From Phycisphaerae bacterium (lineage in GTDB: Bacteria > Planctomycetota > Phycisphaerae > Sedimentisphaerales > SM23-30): DNA of 10,881 bases. The stretch covers positions 1-10,881 of the forward strand of contig JAIPFO010000089.1 in NCBI GenBank assembly GCA_021736565.1, written 5' to 3'. Shown here piece after piece: positions 1 through 7,193 of the stretch; position 1 is the stretch's first letter; the number at the start of each line of letters is the position of its first letter. Below the pieces are notes generated by a model. The model was given only the letters and a program-made list of their open reading frames with translations, was not told the DNA's origin and made no database searches. The position numbers and the translations under genes are program-made.

Positions 1-268
1 TGACGGAGAGACGAATTGGATTGCCCAGCAGTGGGGTCGTGATGCTGCAGCCATCATTTATGCCGGAAACAATAAATGGCTCAAAATTGCCCATGAGGTG
101 AAGTTAACGGCCGCGCAAACCTATACGGTTACGCAAACCGCACATAGTAACACCTATGTTTCGATGCGTTCGGCCGGCGTGATGTGGGAGTTTGTTGAAG
201 TGCCCGAACCGACTTCGCTATTGCTGCTGGGGATGGGCGGATTGCTTATTCGTAAGCGAAAGATATGA
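1..268 (+). CDS. C-terminal end of a PEP-CTERM sorted exported protein (partial)
   Basis: The open frame starts at base 2, already inside the gene, and gives 88 residues ending at TGA 266-268. The last 21 residues are a PEP-CTERM sorting signal: VPEP, then a short hydrophobic stretch (TSLLLLGMGGLLI), then the basic tail RKRK. In known systems this tag sends a secreted protein to the exosortase machinery, which removes the tag and leaves the protein in or beyond the envelope. The visible part upstream (WIAQQWGRDAA, AGNNKWLKIAHEV, TYTVTQTAHSNTYVSM) looks like beta-rich extracellular sequence, but I do not recognise a domain. No convincing terminator lies in the 71 bp before the next gene, so read-through is possible. 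The sorting call is firm; the protein's function is unknown. Confidence 0.85.
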   Translation, partial: DGETNWIAQQWGRDAAAIIYAGNNKWLKIAHEVKLTAAQTYTVTQTAHSNTYVSMRSAGVMWEFVEVPEPTSLLLLGMGGLLIRKRKI

Positions 269-339
269 TAAGTGTGTCTCTTTTTGATTGAGGCCATCTG
301 TAACTCCATATTCCTTGTATTCTTTTTAAAGGAGAGTCT

Positions 340-3300
340 ATGAGTGCCGGAATTAATGCGCCTGGTTTTACCGTTGTAAGACATATAACGTATCGTTTTA
401 ATCTTCTTTGCCTGCTTATACTTGTTTCGTTATCGATGTATCTTCCCGGGCAGCTATGCGCTGATATCCTTCAGCCGGGATTTAACCAGAGTGCAATCGG
501 GGCCATTCCTTCGGCGATCCGGGCGTTTGGTGTAGGTATCGCAGATTTCGATGGCGATACAATCCCTGATATTATCAGCGGGCAGACCAATGGAGACGTG
601 ATCCTGTTTATCGGCGATGGCAACGGCGGCTTTACGAATGCCGGACGGATTGTGAACCAGGCTTATAACAACGCCTATGGCCTGTCTGTTGCTGATTTTA
701 ATGCTGACAATAAAATGGATTTCGTACTGACCATGGCGGCTGATTATACAGGCAATAACATCTACGACGGCGAGGTTCACCTTTACCTGGGAAATGGAGA
801 TGGTACTTTTATGATGATAGGTACTGCTGCTGCCCCTCAAGCCGGTATCGTTACCGTTGGAGATGTCGGGGCCAATTGCGCAGCTGTCACCTCCGGTGAT
901 ATTGATGGCGATACGGATATCGATGTGATCGCCGGGGACAATATCAGTTCAGCCAATCCCCTGGCGAATATCGTGCTCTTTAGAAACTCAGGTAATGATT
1001 TGGACAATTATCCCACCTTCTCAGCGGGGGAAACGATCGATTCGGCGGAAAATGTATTGGACCCTGAAGATCCTCCGTATTATCCGCCGGTTGATAACGG
1101 GTCATCGTATCCGCCATCTTATGGATTGGCGTTAGGGGATATGGATCAGGATGAAGACCTAGATCTTTTAGTGACAGACCGCGCGGGGTATTTGTATATC
1201 TATCAGAATGATGGAACCGGTTCATTTTCGCCGATCCGATTTGAACGGGTTGATAATCGACCGTATGCTTATGGTCAACTCCATTATCTCTTTGCTCCCA
1301 TAACCATTAGCTGTGGTGATTTGAATGGCGATGGATTAACGGATTTTATCACGGGAGGTGACGGTGGTGCATGGGAAGGCGCCGTTGATTTATGGATCAA
1401 CACGGGAACTAACGGTTCCGGTCATCCGCAATTCCAGAACGCTGGAGTTGTCGGCCAGGGCGGTACCGATGCCAAAGGACTGGCAATAGGACAGGTTAAC
1501 CCTTCGGTTGACAGCTTTCCAGATATTGTTTTTGGGAACTACGAGGCACAACTCTATGCACTGATTACGGATCGTGTGGATACGGACGGCGATAATATTA
1601 TCGATCTATATGATAATGCACCATTGCACTGGAATGCCCCACGGCTGGATATGAATGATGATGGAGGAATCAATTCTCTCGACCAGTTAGATAACGATCA
1701 GGATGGCATTGGTAATCCGGCAACCTCTGACGATGACGATGACGGTGTTGATGACTTGATAGATAACAGCCCGCTTGTTCCAAATGCAAACCAGCAGGAT
1801 AGCGATGCAGATGGCATTGGTGATGTTTCTGACCCGTTGAACAATACGGATACTGATTCTGATGGTATTTTTGACGGGCCTTTCGATCCGGTCTTGTATC
1901 AAAAGGCCAAGCAGGCCAAAGCTATATGGTCTCAAGATGATACGCACTTTATCATTCGAATAGATGCCCTGGGCAGAGCATTTCAGAATGAATTTACCCA
2001 GACGATGTCTGATGCCGCTATTTGGAGTCCGGCTGAGTGGGATATTAAAAAGTTGGATAACTATAATGGCATCGGAGATGGTCCGGCTACCTCAGGCTAC
2101 CAGGTGCCTCTTGATCTTGCCGGTGGTAAATCCACACCCATTACTCTCGTGGTGATTCCCCGGAAGATTTGGAATGCATTTGGCGACCCGGATCCCATCT
2201 GGTGGATCAATGATCGTATTAGCAATCCAAATCTCGAAATTTCTCAACATGGTAGCTATCATGCGAACAATACCATGTTGGGAGACTGGGCAGATGATCC
2301 GAGTAAAAACTGGTATGCATGTGAAACATGCGGTTTTACGCTGGAAGAGATGTTTGAGTTTCTCCGGATCGGGAAACGTACTTTACTGGGTGACTATAGC
2401 GATTGGTGGATCCAGGAAGGTGGCGCCCAGCCGGGTATCTCCCCGGCAGTGGACTGGAGTAATGCGGCCAATCCGCTGATCAGTTATGCCCCGCCTTACA
2501 ATGCTTCCGATACCATCAGTCGCGATGCGACTTCCCGGTTAGGGTACAGGGCTTTTAGTGCCAGTATCTATGAAGAGAATAGCTCTGTTTTCAGTCCGGA
2601 AGGTTCACAGCATGAGAAATTTGGCCCCTATGGGATGTTCCATGCCAGTGCCGATTTACAGGTCGATCCTGAGGCTCCCGGTACAATGACCTATGAAGAA
2701 TATCTGCACAGTATTACCGATCATGGCCAGTTAAATACCTGGCTGATCGAGGAAGTGGAGTGGTCAACTCGATATTGCAATGACACGCCCCGTTTGGAGA
2801 GTTGTCCTTCAGCTCCAGGTGGGATCAATCGGGAAAATAATATGGTTGATCCTGAACGATGGGAAAAATGGATGACGCTACTGGATTTTGTCAATGCCAA
2901 TGGCCAACCAATGACCCTGGGGGATTATGCCCTGGCCATGGCGTTTGACAATGCGCCAACGGTTTCCAATGAAGATCAGGCCGATGCTGATCATGATGGT
3001 ATTGGCGATGTGATTGATGGGGCTGTCTTGTCTGTTGATGATGTCGTTCTGGAATGGAATGGAAATCTTGCCCAGGGAACCTTACGAGCAATCCTGACAA
3101 ATAATGGATCCGGTCTTGCCGGGCAGACCGTCCGCTTTACTTTTGATACCGATGGGGATGACGTTGATGAAGTATTTTCAGCTACAACGGATGCCGATGG
3201 TATTGCTAACGTTCCTGTTCAGGTAACATTAGATGGTGGTGCCTATACCAGCTCTGCGACCTGGGATGGCGGCGTCATGCAGCTTAATGACTCTGGAGAG

Positions 3301-3498
3301 GTCACGGTTCCATGTCTCCTGCTTGCCGACTTAACCGGAGATTGCCATGTGCAGATGGATGATCTGTCCATTTTTGTTTCACAGTGGCTGCAATCTGGGG
3401 ATCCGGCTGATTGTCCACTGAGTGCGGACCTGGCTGGAAATGATTGTATCGTTAAAATGGAAGATTTTGCAATTATGGTTAGTGAATGGCTGGAGTGA
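340..3498 (+). CDS. Exported multidomain protein: FG-GAP/VCBS repeats, TSP3 calcium repeats, polysaccharide-deacetylase-like domain, Ig-like domain, dockerin-like end
   Basis: This gene encodes 1052 residues; ATG 340 follows GGAGAG at 331-336. A signal peptide has its hydrophobic core at about residues 21-35 and likely cleavage after LCA41. Residues 64-408 carry about six FG-GAP/VCBS-type units (ADFDGDTIPD, GDIDGDTDID, GDLNGDGLTD), a beta-propeller-like fold that binds calcium. Residues 412-515 are thrombospondin-3-like Asp-rich repeats (DSDADGIGD), and one more follows at 870-895. Between these lies a domain (about 525-868) with HGSYH at 637-641 and APPYNASD at 717-724, resembling NodB/DUF2334-type polysaccharide deacetylases. 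Residues 898-990 look like a bacterial Ig-like domain. The end holds two dockerin-like segments (994-1020 and 1027-1052). Export and the repeats are clear from sequence. The deacetylase assignment rests on two motifs, and activity is not shown: the usual motif-3 arginine is absent. A role on surface polysaccharide is inference. Confidence 0.85.
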   Translation: MSAGINAPGFTVVRHITYRFNLLCLLILVSLSMYLPGQLCADILQPGFNQSAIGAIPSAIRAFGVGIADFDGDTIPDIISGQTNGDVILFIGDGNGGFTNAGRIVNQAYNNAYGLSVADFNADNKMDFVLTMAADYTGNNIYDGEVHLYLGNGDGTFMMIGTAAAPQAGIVTVGDVGANCAAVTSGDIDGDTDIDVIAGDNISSANPLANIVLFRNSGNDLDNYPTFSAGETIDSAENVLDPEDPPYYPPVDNGSSYPPSYGLALGDMDQDEDLDLLVTDRAGYLYIYQNDGTGSFSPIRFERVDNRPYAYGQLHYLFAPITISCGDLNGDGLTDFITGGDGGAWEGAVDLWINTGTNGSGHPQFQNAGVVGQGGTDAKGLAIGQVNPSVDSFPDIVFGNYEAQLYALITDRVDTDGDNIIDLYDNAPLHWNAPRLDMNDDGGINSLDQLDNDQDGIGNPATSDDDDDGVDDLIDNSPLVPNANQQDSDADGIGDVSDPLNNTDTDSDGIFDGPFDPVLYQKAKQAKAIWSQDDTHFIIRIDALGRAFQNEFTQTMSDAAIWSPAEWDIKKLDNYNGIGDGPATSGYQVPLDLAGGKSTPITLVVIPRKIWNAFGDPDPIWWINDRISNPNLEISQHGSYHANNTMLGDWADDPSKNWYACETCGFTLEEMFEFLRIGKRTLLGDYSDWWIQEGGAQPGISPAVDWSNAANPLISYAPPYNASDTISRDATSRLGYRAFSASIYEENSSVFSPEGSQHEKFGPYGMFHASADLQVDPEAPGTMTYEEYLHSITDHGQLNTWLIEEVEWSTRYCNDTPRLESCPSAPGGINRENNMVDPERWEKWMTLLDFVNANGQPMTLGDYALAMAFDNAPTVSNEDQADADHDGIGDVIDGAVLSVDDVVLEWNGNLAQGTLRAILTNNGSGLAGQTVRFTFDTDGDDVDEVFSATTDADGIANVPVQVTLDGGAYTSSATWDGGVMQLNDSGEVTVPCLLLADLTGDCHVQMDDLSIFVSQWLQSGDPADCPLSADLAGNDCIVKMEDFAIMVSEWLE

Positions 3499-3552
3499 TC
3501 TCAAGCTGACTATTAATGTGATTCATTTGCCCTTATCACGATCAAAAAAAAC

Positions 3553-3588
3553 GGCACACTCAGGTATTGAGTGTGCCTATTTTATTTT
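3553..3588 (+). terminator. Rho-independent terminator of the FG-GAP/deacetylase-like gene
   Basis: A perfect 10-bp stem, GGCACACTCA (3553-3562) with TGAGTGTGCC (3568-3577), encloses the loop GGTAT and is followed by TATTTTATTTT. A run of eight A residues (3544-3551) lies just upstream, so the hairpin could also stop transcription on the other strand. It sits about 55 bp after the stop codon. Confidence 0.9.
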
Positions 3589-3826
3589 AAAATAATCTAT
3601 AGTACGCTTTCGTACTTTTTATCTTTGAATCGTTCATTTGTTGTTATTCCAGGGCTGTTAGAATGCATTTTGACCTATTTATTGTCACATCGCGTGATAT
3701 TCCGTTGTTACCCTTTATTCGATTTGCAAGCTAAAGCCCTTCTGAGCAGTGAGTTAACGTATTTATAAGTGCGAAAGTTAACCTATAAAGACCGCCATAA
3801 TTTCGGTATAGTCCGATAAATATTTC

Positions 3827-3854
3827 TTGCATGATGAGAAAGTATCCATATAAT
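3827..3854 (+). promoter_or_regulatory. Probable sigma70-type promoter for the RCC1-repeat gene
   Basis: A perfect -10 box TATAAT (3849-3854) lies 16 bp downstream of a weak -35, TTGCAT (3827-3832). Transcription would start near 3861 and give a leader of about 73 nt before ATG 3934. The strong upstream terminator supports a need for a new promoter here. The -35 matches the consensus only in its TTG. Confidence 0.45.
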
Positions 3855-3921
3855 AAATGCAGAATATGGCTTTTTAAATGAAATAGCTCCAGCGATAAAT
3901 GTTTGTAAGGGATTGAAACAT

Positions 3922-3927
3922 AAGGAG
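3922..3927 (+). promoter_or_regulatory. Shine-Dalgarno site fixing the RCC1-protein start
   Basis: AAGGAG lies 6 nt before ATG 3934. An in-frame TTG at 3913 would place this motif inside the coding region, so ATG 3934 is the better start. Confidence 0.8.
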
Positions 3928-3933
3928 TTATTG

Positions 3934-6477
3934 ATGAAGGGATGCGTGATGGCAGGAGTTAAGAATTATACAGTTCTGGGGATAATTGTGTTGTTGCTGG
4001 TTGGGCCGTGCGTGGTTATCGCATCGCTTCAGTCGGACTTTGATGCGTTGCCGGATGGTTCGATCGTGGCCTGGGGGAATGATGATGATATGCAGGTCCG
4101 TGATGTGCCGGAGTTTTCCGATTTTAAGGCGGTTGCCGCCGGGGCGAATCATTCGCTGGCGGTCAGGGCTGATGGCTCTCTGGTGGCCTGGGGTGATAAT
4201 AGCAATGGCGAAACGGATGTTCCGAAGGGGGGCGGGTATGTGGCGGTGGCGGTCGGCTGGAATCACAGCCTGGCATTGCATTCTGACGGCTCGGTCCGTT
4301 CGTGGGGGCTCACTGGTTCGCCCCCGGACCCCAATAGCAATTTCGTTGCCATTGCCGCGGGGATTGATTTTAGTTTAGGACTCAAGGCCGATGGCAGCCT
4401 GGTTGGCTGGGGTGGAGGAAACGTACATGGCCAGCGGACGATTCCGGCACTGGCGGTGGGCGAGAAGTACAAGGCCATTGCGGCGGGGGGGTATCATGGC
4501 CTGGCGATCGTAACAGACAGTGATCCACAGACGGCGGACCGGCTGGCGGCCTGGGGTTGGGATTTTTTTGACCTGGATACTGTTCCTCCCGGTTGGGAGA
4601 CAGGCGATTTTCGGGCGATTGGCGCGGGGACCTATCATAACGTATCGCTCGAAGCAGATGGAACGATCAATGTCTGGGGGAATGTTAACGCGATGAGTAG
4701 CGTCCCGTCGATTGAGCCGGGTGGTTTTAAATCGGTGGCCTGCGGTGAGGGCTATAGCGTGGCATTAAGGAATAATGGAAGTATTGAGGTATGGGGCGAT
4801 ATTGCGATGGACCCCCGTCTGGTTAATGCTATTCCTGCGGGGGATATTTATAAGGTTGTTTCCGCGGGTCGGAATCACGTCCTGGCCCTGGCGGACCCTC
4901 CGATCCGGGTGATCACTCCTAACGGCGCCGAGTTTCTTTCGGCTGACACAACCTTTACGATCACCTGGGAAACTCAAAGCGGTATTGACGATGTTATTAT
5001 TGACTTATCGACCGATTTTGGGGCGACCTATCTGCCTGAATACTCTGTAAGGGTCCCGAATAGCACCAGGAGTTATGCATGGCAGATCCCTGTGGTGAAT
5101 TCGGCGGTCTGCCGCATACGCATCAGCGACGCGGATGACCCAAATCGCTATGACGAGAGTGACCATCCCTTTACGGTTTATCCGCCGAATGTCGGGGTGA
5201 TCGTTGGCTGGGGGGATGACAGCCATCTCAAGGCCAGTGATGTCCCGGCCACGCATCATTGCGATAAACTGGCGGCGGGGCATGAACATTCGCTGGCGTT
5301 ATTGACTGACGGTTCGATACGGGGATGGGGTCGAACGGATTTCGGTCTGGATCTCATTCCTGCCGACCCGAATTATATAGACATTGCTGCCGGGGAGGCC
5401 TTTAGCATTGCGCTGCACCAGAATGGTGCAATTACATGTTGGGGAAGTAATATTGATGGCCAGGCGGCCCCTCCCACGGAATGGGACTATACCCAGGTTG
5501 CCGCCGGTGACTACCATGGTTTGGCGATCAATCGTTCCGGGGATGTTATCGGCTGGGGAAAGGGGGACCAGGGTGCCGCATACGCATCGGATATGCAAGC
5601 GTATGACAAGATGGGGATCAACGCCATTGCTATTGCCGCCGGGGGCAATCAAAGTCTCGCAATCATTGAGGACGGCAGTTTGTTGGCCTGGGGCAATAAC
5701 GATTACGGCCAATGGACTGAACCGACGGGGAGTTACGCGGCGGGTAATGGCTTTATTGCCGTTGCTTCTGGTCGATTTCACCATGTGGCATTGCGTGAGG
5801 ATAAGTCCCTGGTCGCATGGGGGAATACCTCGGCGGCACCGGCGGGCAATGATTTTGTGGCCATTGCCGCGGGCGATTCGTTCAGTTTGGCCCTGCGAGA
5901 GGATGGGACAATTGAAGGGTGGGGGTTTGACACTTTCGGGCAGATCAGCGTGCCCAGGGGCTATGATTTCTTTAAAATAGCCGCGGGGCAGAAACATGCC
6001 CTGGCGTTTGGGAATCCTGCCTTTACGATAACCGCACCGGCTAAGGGCGAGCTGCTGCGTGCCGGCTCGCTCTACTCTCTCCAATGGCTGACGCACGCCA
6101 TTTCCAGCGGAAAAGCGACCCATGTCAATCTCTTCTATTCCATCGACGATGGGGCTATCTGGACAGCGATCAATCCTGATTCTGACGGGGATGAGGATGA
6201 AGACCCTGACCCGGTTGCGAATGTTAACCAGTATGAAAACTGGCTGCTCCCGCAGGTCACCTCGCAAACGTGCCGAATCAAGCTCCAGGATGGTGATCTC
6301 CCGGACGTTGAAATGGTCAGTGCGGCCTTCACCCTGTATCAATGTACTCTCACACTTGATGCGAATGAGGACTGCCAAGTGGATTTGCTGGATTTTGCAC
6401 TCTTCGTATCCCAGTGGCTTCATTGCGGTAACCCGTTCGATCAGGGCTGTTATAATGCGATTGTGCCCCCGGAGTGA
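3934..6477 (+). CDS. Exported double RCC1-type beta-propeller protein with Kre9/Knh1-like Ig domains and a dockerin-like loop
   Basis: 847 residues from ATG 3934. The signal peptide has a hydrophobic core at about residues 14-30, with cleavage likely near IAS. The architecture is duplicated. Residues 43-320 hold RCC1-type units (FKAVAAGANHSLAVRADGSL, then VAWGDN) and are followed by an Ig-like domain at 324-417 (ITPNGAEF, FTITWE, CRIRISDAD). Residues 421-693 hold a second RCC1 set, followed by a second Ig-like domain at 696-802 (ITAPAKGELL, CRIKLQDGD). Each RCC1 set is half a unit, six full units and half a unit, which fits a seven-bladed propeller closed by its own two ends. The Ig-like domains resemble the Kre9/Knh1 family. 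One dockerin-like calcium loop sits at 809-820 (D, N, D, D and D at the expected spacing), then WLHCG. Bacterial RCC1 proteins of this kind are exported and mostly of unknown role; ligand binding at the surface is inference. Codon use is richer in GCG and GGG than in hppA. Confidence 0.88.
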   Translation: MKGCVMAGVKNYTVLGIIVLLLVGPCVVIASLQSDFDALPDGSIVAWGNDDDMQVRDVPEFSDFKAVAAGANHSLAVRADGSLVAWGDNSNGETDVPKGGGYVAVAVGWNHSLALHSDGSVRSWGLTGSPPDPNSNFVAIAAGIDFSLGLKADGSLVGWGGGNVHGQRTIPALAVGEKYKAIAAGGYHGLAIVTDSDPQTADRLAAWGWDFFDLDTVPPGWETGDFRAIGAGTYHNVSLEADGTINVWGNVNAMSSVPSIEPGGFKSVACGEGYSVALRNNGSIEVWGDIAMDPRLVNAIPAGDIYKVVSAGRNHVLALADPPIRVITPNGAEFLSADTTFTITWETQSGIDDVIIDLSTDFGATYLPEYSVRVPNSTRSYAWQIPVVNSAVCRIRISDADDPNRYDESDHPFTVYPPNVGVIVGWGDDSHLKASDVPATHHCDKLAAGHEHSLALLTDGSIRGWGRTDFGLDLIPADPNYIDIAAGEAFSIALHQNGAITCWGSNIDGQAAPPTEWDYTQVAAGDYHGLAINRSGDVIGWGKGDQGAAYASDMQAYDKMGINAIAIAAGGNQSLAIIEDGSLLAWGNNDYGQWTEPTGSYAAGNGFIAVASGRFHHVALREDKSLVAWGNTSAAPAGNDFVAIAAGDSFSLALREDGTIEGWGFDTFGQISVPRGYDFFKIAAGQKHALAFGNPAFTITAPAKGELLRAGSLYSLQWLTHAISSGKATHVNLFYSIDDGAIWTAINPDSDGDEDEDPDPVANVNQYENWLLPQVTSQTCRIKLQDGDLPDVEMVSAAFTLYQCTLTLDANEDCQVDLLDFALFVSQWLHCGNPFDQGCYNAIVPPE

Positions 6478-6616
6478 CGCCGCGGCTGGGGATCATGTAA
6501 GTCTTTATATTACAGGTATTTACGGTGTTATTAGCCGCATTTTCATCCAGGGCGGGCATCGGACGGGCAAAAAAAACAACAATATTTTTGCATTTTTCTT
6601 GTAAAAAGAAAAAAAA

Positions 6617-6750
6617 GACGTAAACTGACGTAACTTTGTAATTATATGAAAATAGTGCATGTGTGACGTCAGGGTCATATCGTATTTTAAACCCCCCTTT
6701 TTTCGCATTATAAAGGGCGATTTGAAATTCGTAAACCCACTTTTGACGTG
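6617..6750. repeat. Cluster of TGACGT-type motifs and a repeated GCATGTGTSAC
   Basis: GACGTAA occurs at 6617-6623 and again at 6627-6633, spaced 10 bp apart. The palindrome TGACGTCA is at 6664-6671, and TGACGT recurs at 6744-6749. GCATGTGTGAC (6657-6667) is nearly repeated as GCATGTGTCAC (6755-6765). The helical-turn spacing and the palindrome would suit a dimeric DNA-binding regulator, but this is only a pattern. Confidence 0.4.
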
Positions 6751-6813
6751 GTGGGCATGTGTCACTTTACAATTGATAATCAAGGGTATGTTGTACGTAT
6801 CCTGAAAAGCGGC

Positions 6814-6891
6814 CCTGCGTTAAAGGCAAATATCGTATTTCAGAGTAACTTTTAAGATACGAAAAGGGCTTTAACACACATATGACGCAGG
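6814..6891 (+). promoter_or_regulatory. Nested stem structure in the rpsU leader (candidate cis-regulatory RNA)
   Basis: Three inverted repeats nest inside one another. CCTGCGT (6814-6820) pairs with ACGCAGG (6885-6891). TAAAG (6821-6825) pairs with CTTTA (6869-6873). TCGTATTT (6833-6840) pairs with AAGATACGA (6855-6862) through one G-U. Between the outer two helices the 5' side is continuous and the 3' side has 11 extra bases. The fold ends 47 nt before the rpsU start. The Shine-Dalgarno AGGGAG (6924-6929) can also pair weakly with CCCT at 6908-6911. Control of ribosomal-protein genes by folded leaders is well known; a match to a described bS21 leader is not something I can establish. Confidence 0.5.
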
Positions 6892-6938
6892 TGTCAAAAA
6901 TATAAACCCCTTAAAAAGAACTCAGGGAGTGTGATTGA

Positions 6939-7112
6939 ATGATCAAAGTTAAGACTCGTGGTGGCGAATCCGTCCAGCAGATGATGAAGCGTTTCAAGAA
7001 GCTATGTGAAAAAGAAGGGCTTATCAAGGATATCAAGAAACAGAGCTATTACGAGAAGCCATCAGAAATCAAGCGTCGACGTAATCGCCGAACCCGGCCC
7101 TCGAACTACTAA
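6939..7112 (+). CDS. rpsU: Small ribosomal subunit protein bS21
   Basis: This short gene encodes 57 residues, starting MIKVKTRGGESVQQMMKRF. That is the bS21 pattern: a short N-terminal strand, a helix with MMKRFKKLCEKEGLI, then YYEKPSEIKRRRNRRTRP, a strongly basic tail. bS21 joins the 30S subunit near the 3' end of 16S rRNA and helps initiation at Shine-Dalgarno sites. AGGGAG at 6924-6929 lies 9 nt before the ATG. The protein is shorter than the 71-residue E. coli form, as in many bacteria whose bS21 lacks the long C-terminal extension. It stands alone here, with long non-coding stretches on both sides, and a folded leader suggests its own regulation. Confidence 0.93.
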   Translation: MIKVKTRGGESVQQMMKRFKKLCEKEGLIKDIKKQSYYEKPSEIKRRRNRRTRPSNY

Positions 7113-7135
7113 AACGCTGATGCGAAGGCGGTTTT
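7111..7135 (+). terminator. Possible weak terminator of rpsU
   Basis: AAAACGC (7111-7117) and GCGGTTTT (7128-7135) can pair with one bulged G. The stem begins inside the stop codon. The T run forms part of the stem and only four T residues are present, so termination would be weak. A second hairpin at 7168-7190 lies downstream. Confidence 0.35.
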
Positions 7136-7167
7136 GTAATATATCGCTTTTTTAGGAAGAAAAAGTA

Positions 7168-7190
7168 CTTTGCGCTTATATTGCGCAAGG
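7168..7190 (+). other. Short hairpin upstream of the candidate RNA
   Basis: CTTTGCGC (7168-7175) pairs with GCGCAAGG (7183-7190) with one G-U pair around a 7-nt AT-rich loop. No T run follows, so it is a weak terminator at best. It abuts the outer helix of the candidate RNA at 7194 and might be its first stem. Confidence 0.45.
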
Positions 7191-7193
7191 GTT

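Larger units (their letters stand above)
3499..3933. other. Intergenic stretch of 435 bp with terminator and probable promoter
   Basis: This stretch holds the terminator of the upstream gene (3553-3588) and a likely promoter for the RCC1 gene (3827-3854). The middle part, about 3590-3820, is AT-rich. A 65-codon open frame over 3571-3768 begins inside the terminator, has no ribosome binding site and gives low-complexity sequence, so I do not call a gene. I see nothing else there. Confidence 0.6.
6478..6938. other. Intergenic stretch of 461 bp between the RCC1 gene and rpsU
   Basis: I see no credible gene here. The stretch holds no clear rho-independent terminator for the RCC1 gene: the hairpin at 6595-6616 is only A/T pairs. 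It does carry repeated TGACGT-type motifs (6617-6750), a repeated 11-mer ATATCGTATTT (6677-6687 and 6830-6840) and a nested inverted-repeat structure just before rpsU (6814-6891). Promoter elements for rpsU must lie here, but I find no pair with convincing boxes and spacing. Confidence 0.6.

Noticed and set aside
1700..1900. GAT-rich repeats as a DNA repeat element or CRISPR-like array
   Set aside because: The repetition follows the protein code for Asp-rich thrombospondin-3 repeats. There are no constant repeats with unique spacers, and no CRISPR array is visible anywhere in the window.
3571..3768. 65-codon + strand frame after the FG-GAP gene
   Set aside because: It starts inside the terminator stem, lacks a Shine-Dalgarno site and encodes low-complexity AT-driven sequence.
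5299..6423. Long minus-strand open frame (374 codons) opposite the RCC1 gene
   Set aside because: It is antisense to repeated GGx/GCx-rich RCC1 units, which leave few stop codons on the other strand. It has no ribosome binding site and no recognisable domain, and the + strand protein is clearly real.
6520..6783. 87-codon minus-strand frame before rpsU
   Set aside because: AT-rich composition with poly-Phe/Lys runs, no start signals and no protein-like pattern. The stretch reads better as regulatory DNA.
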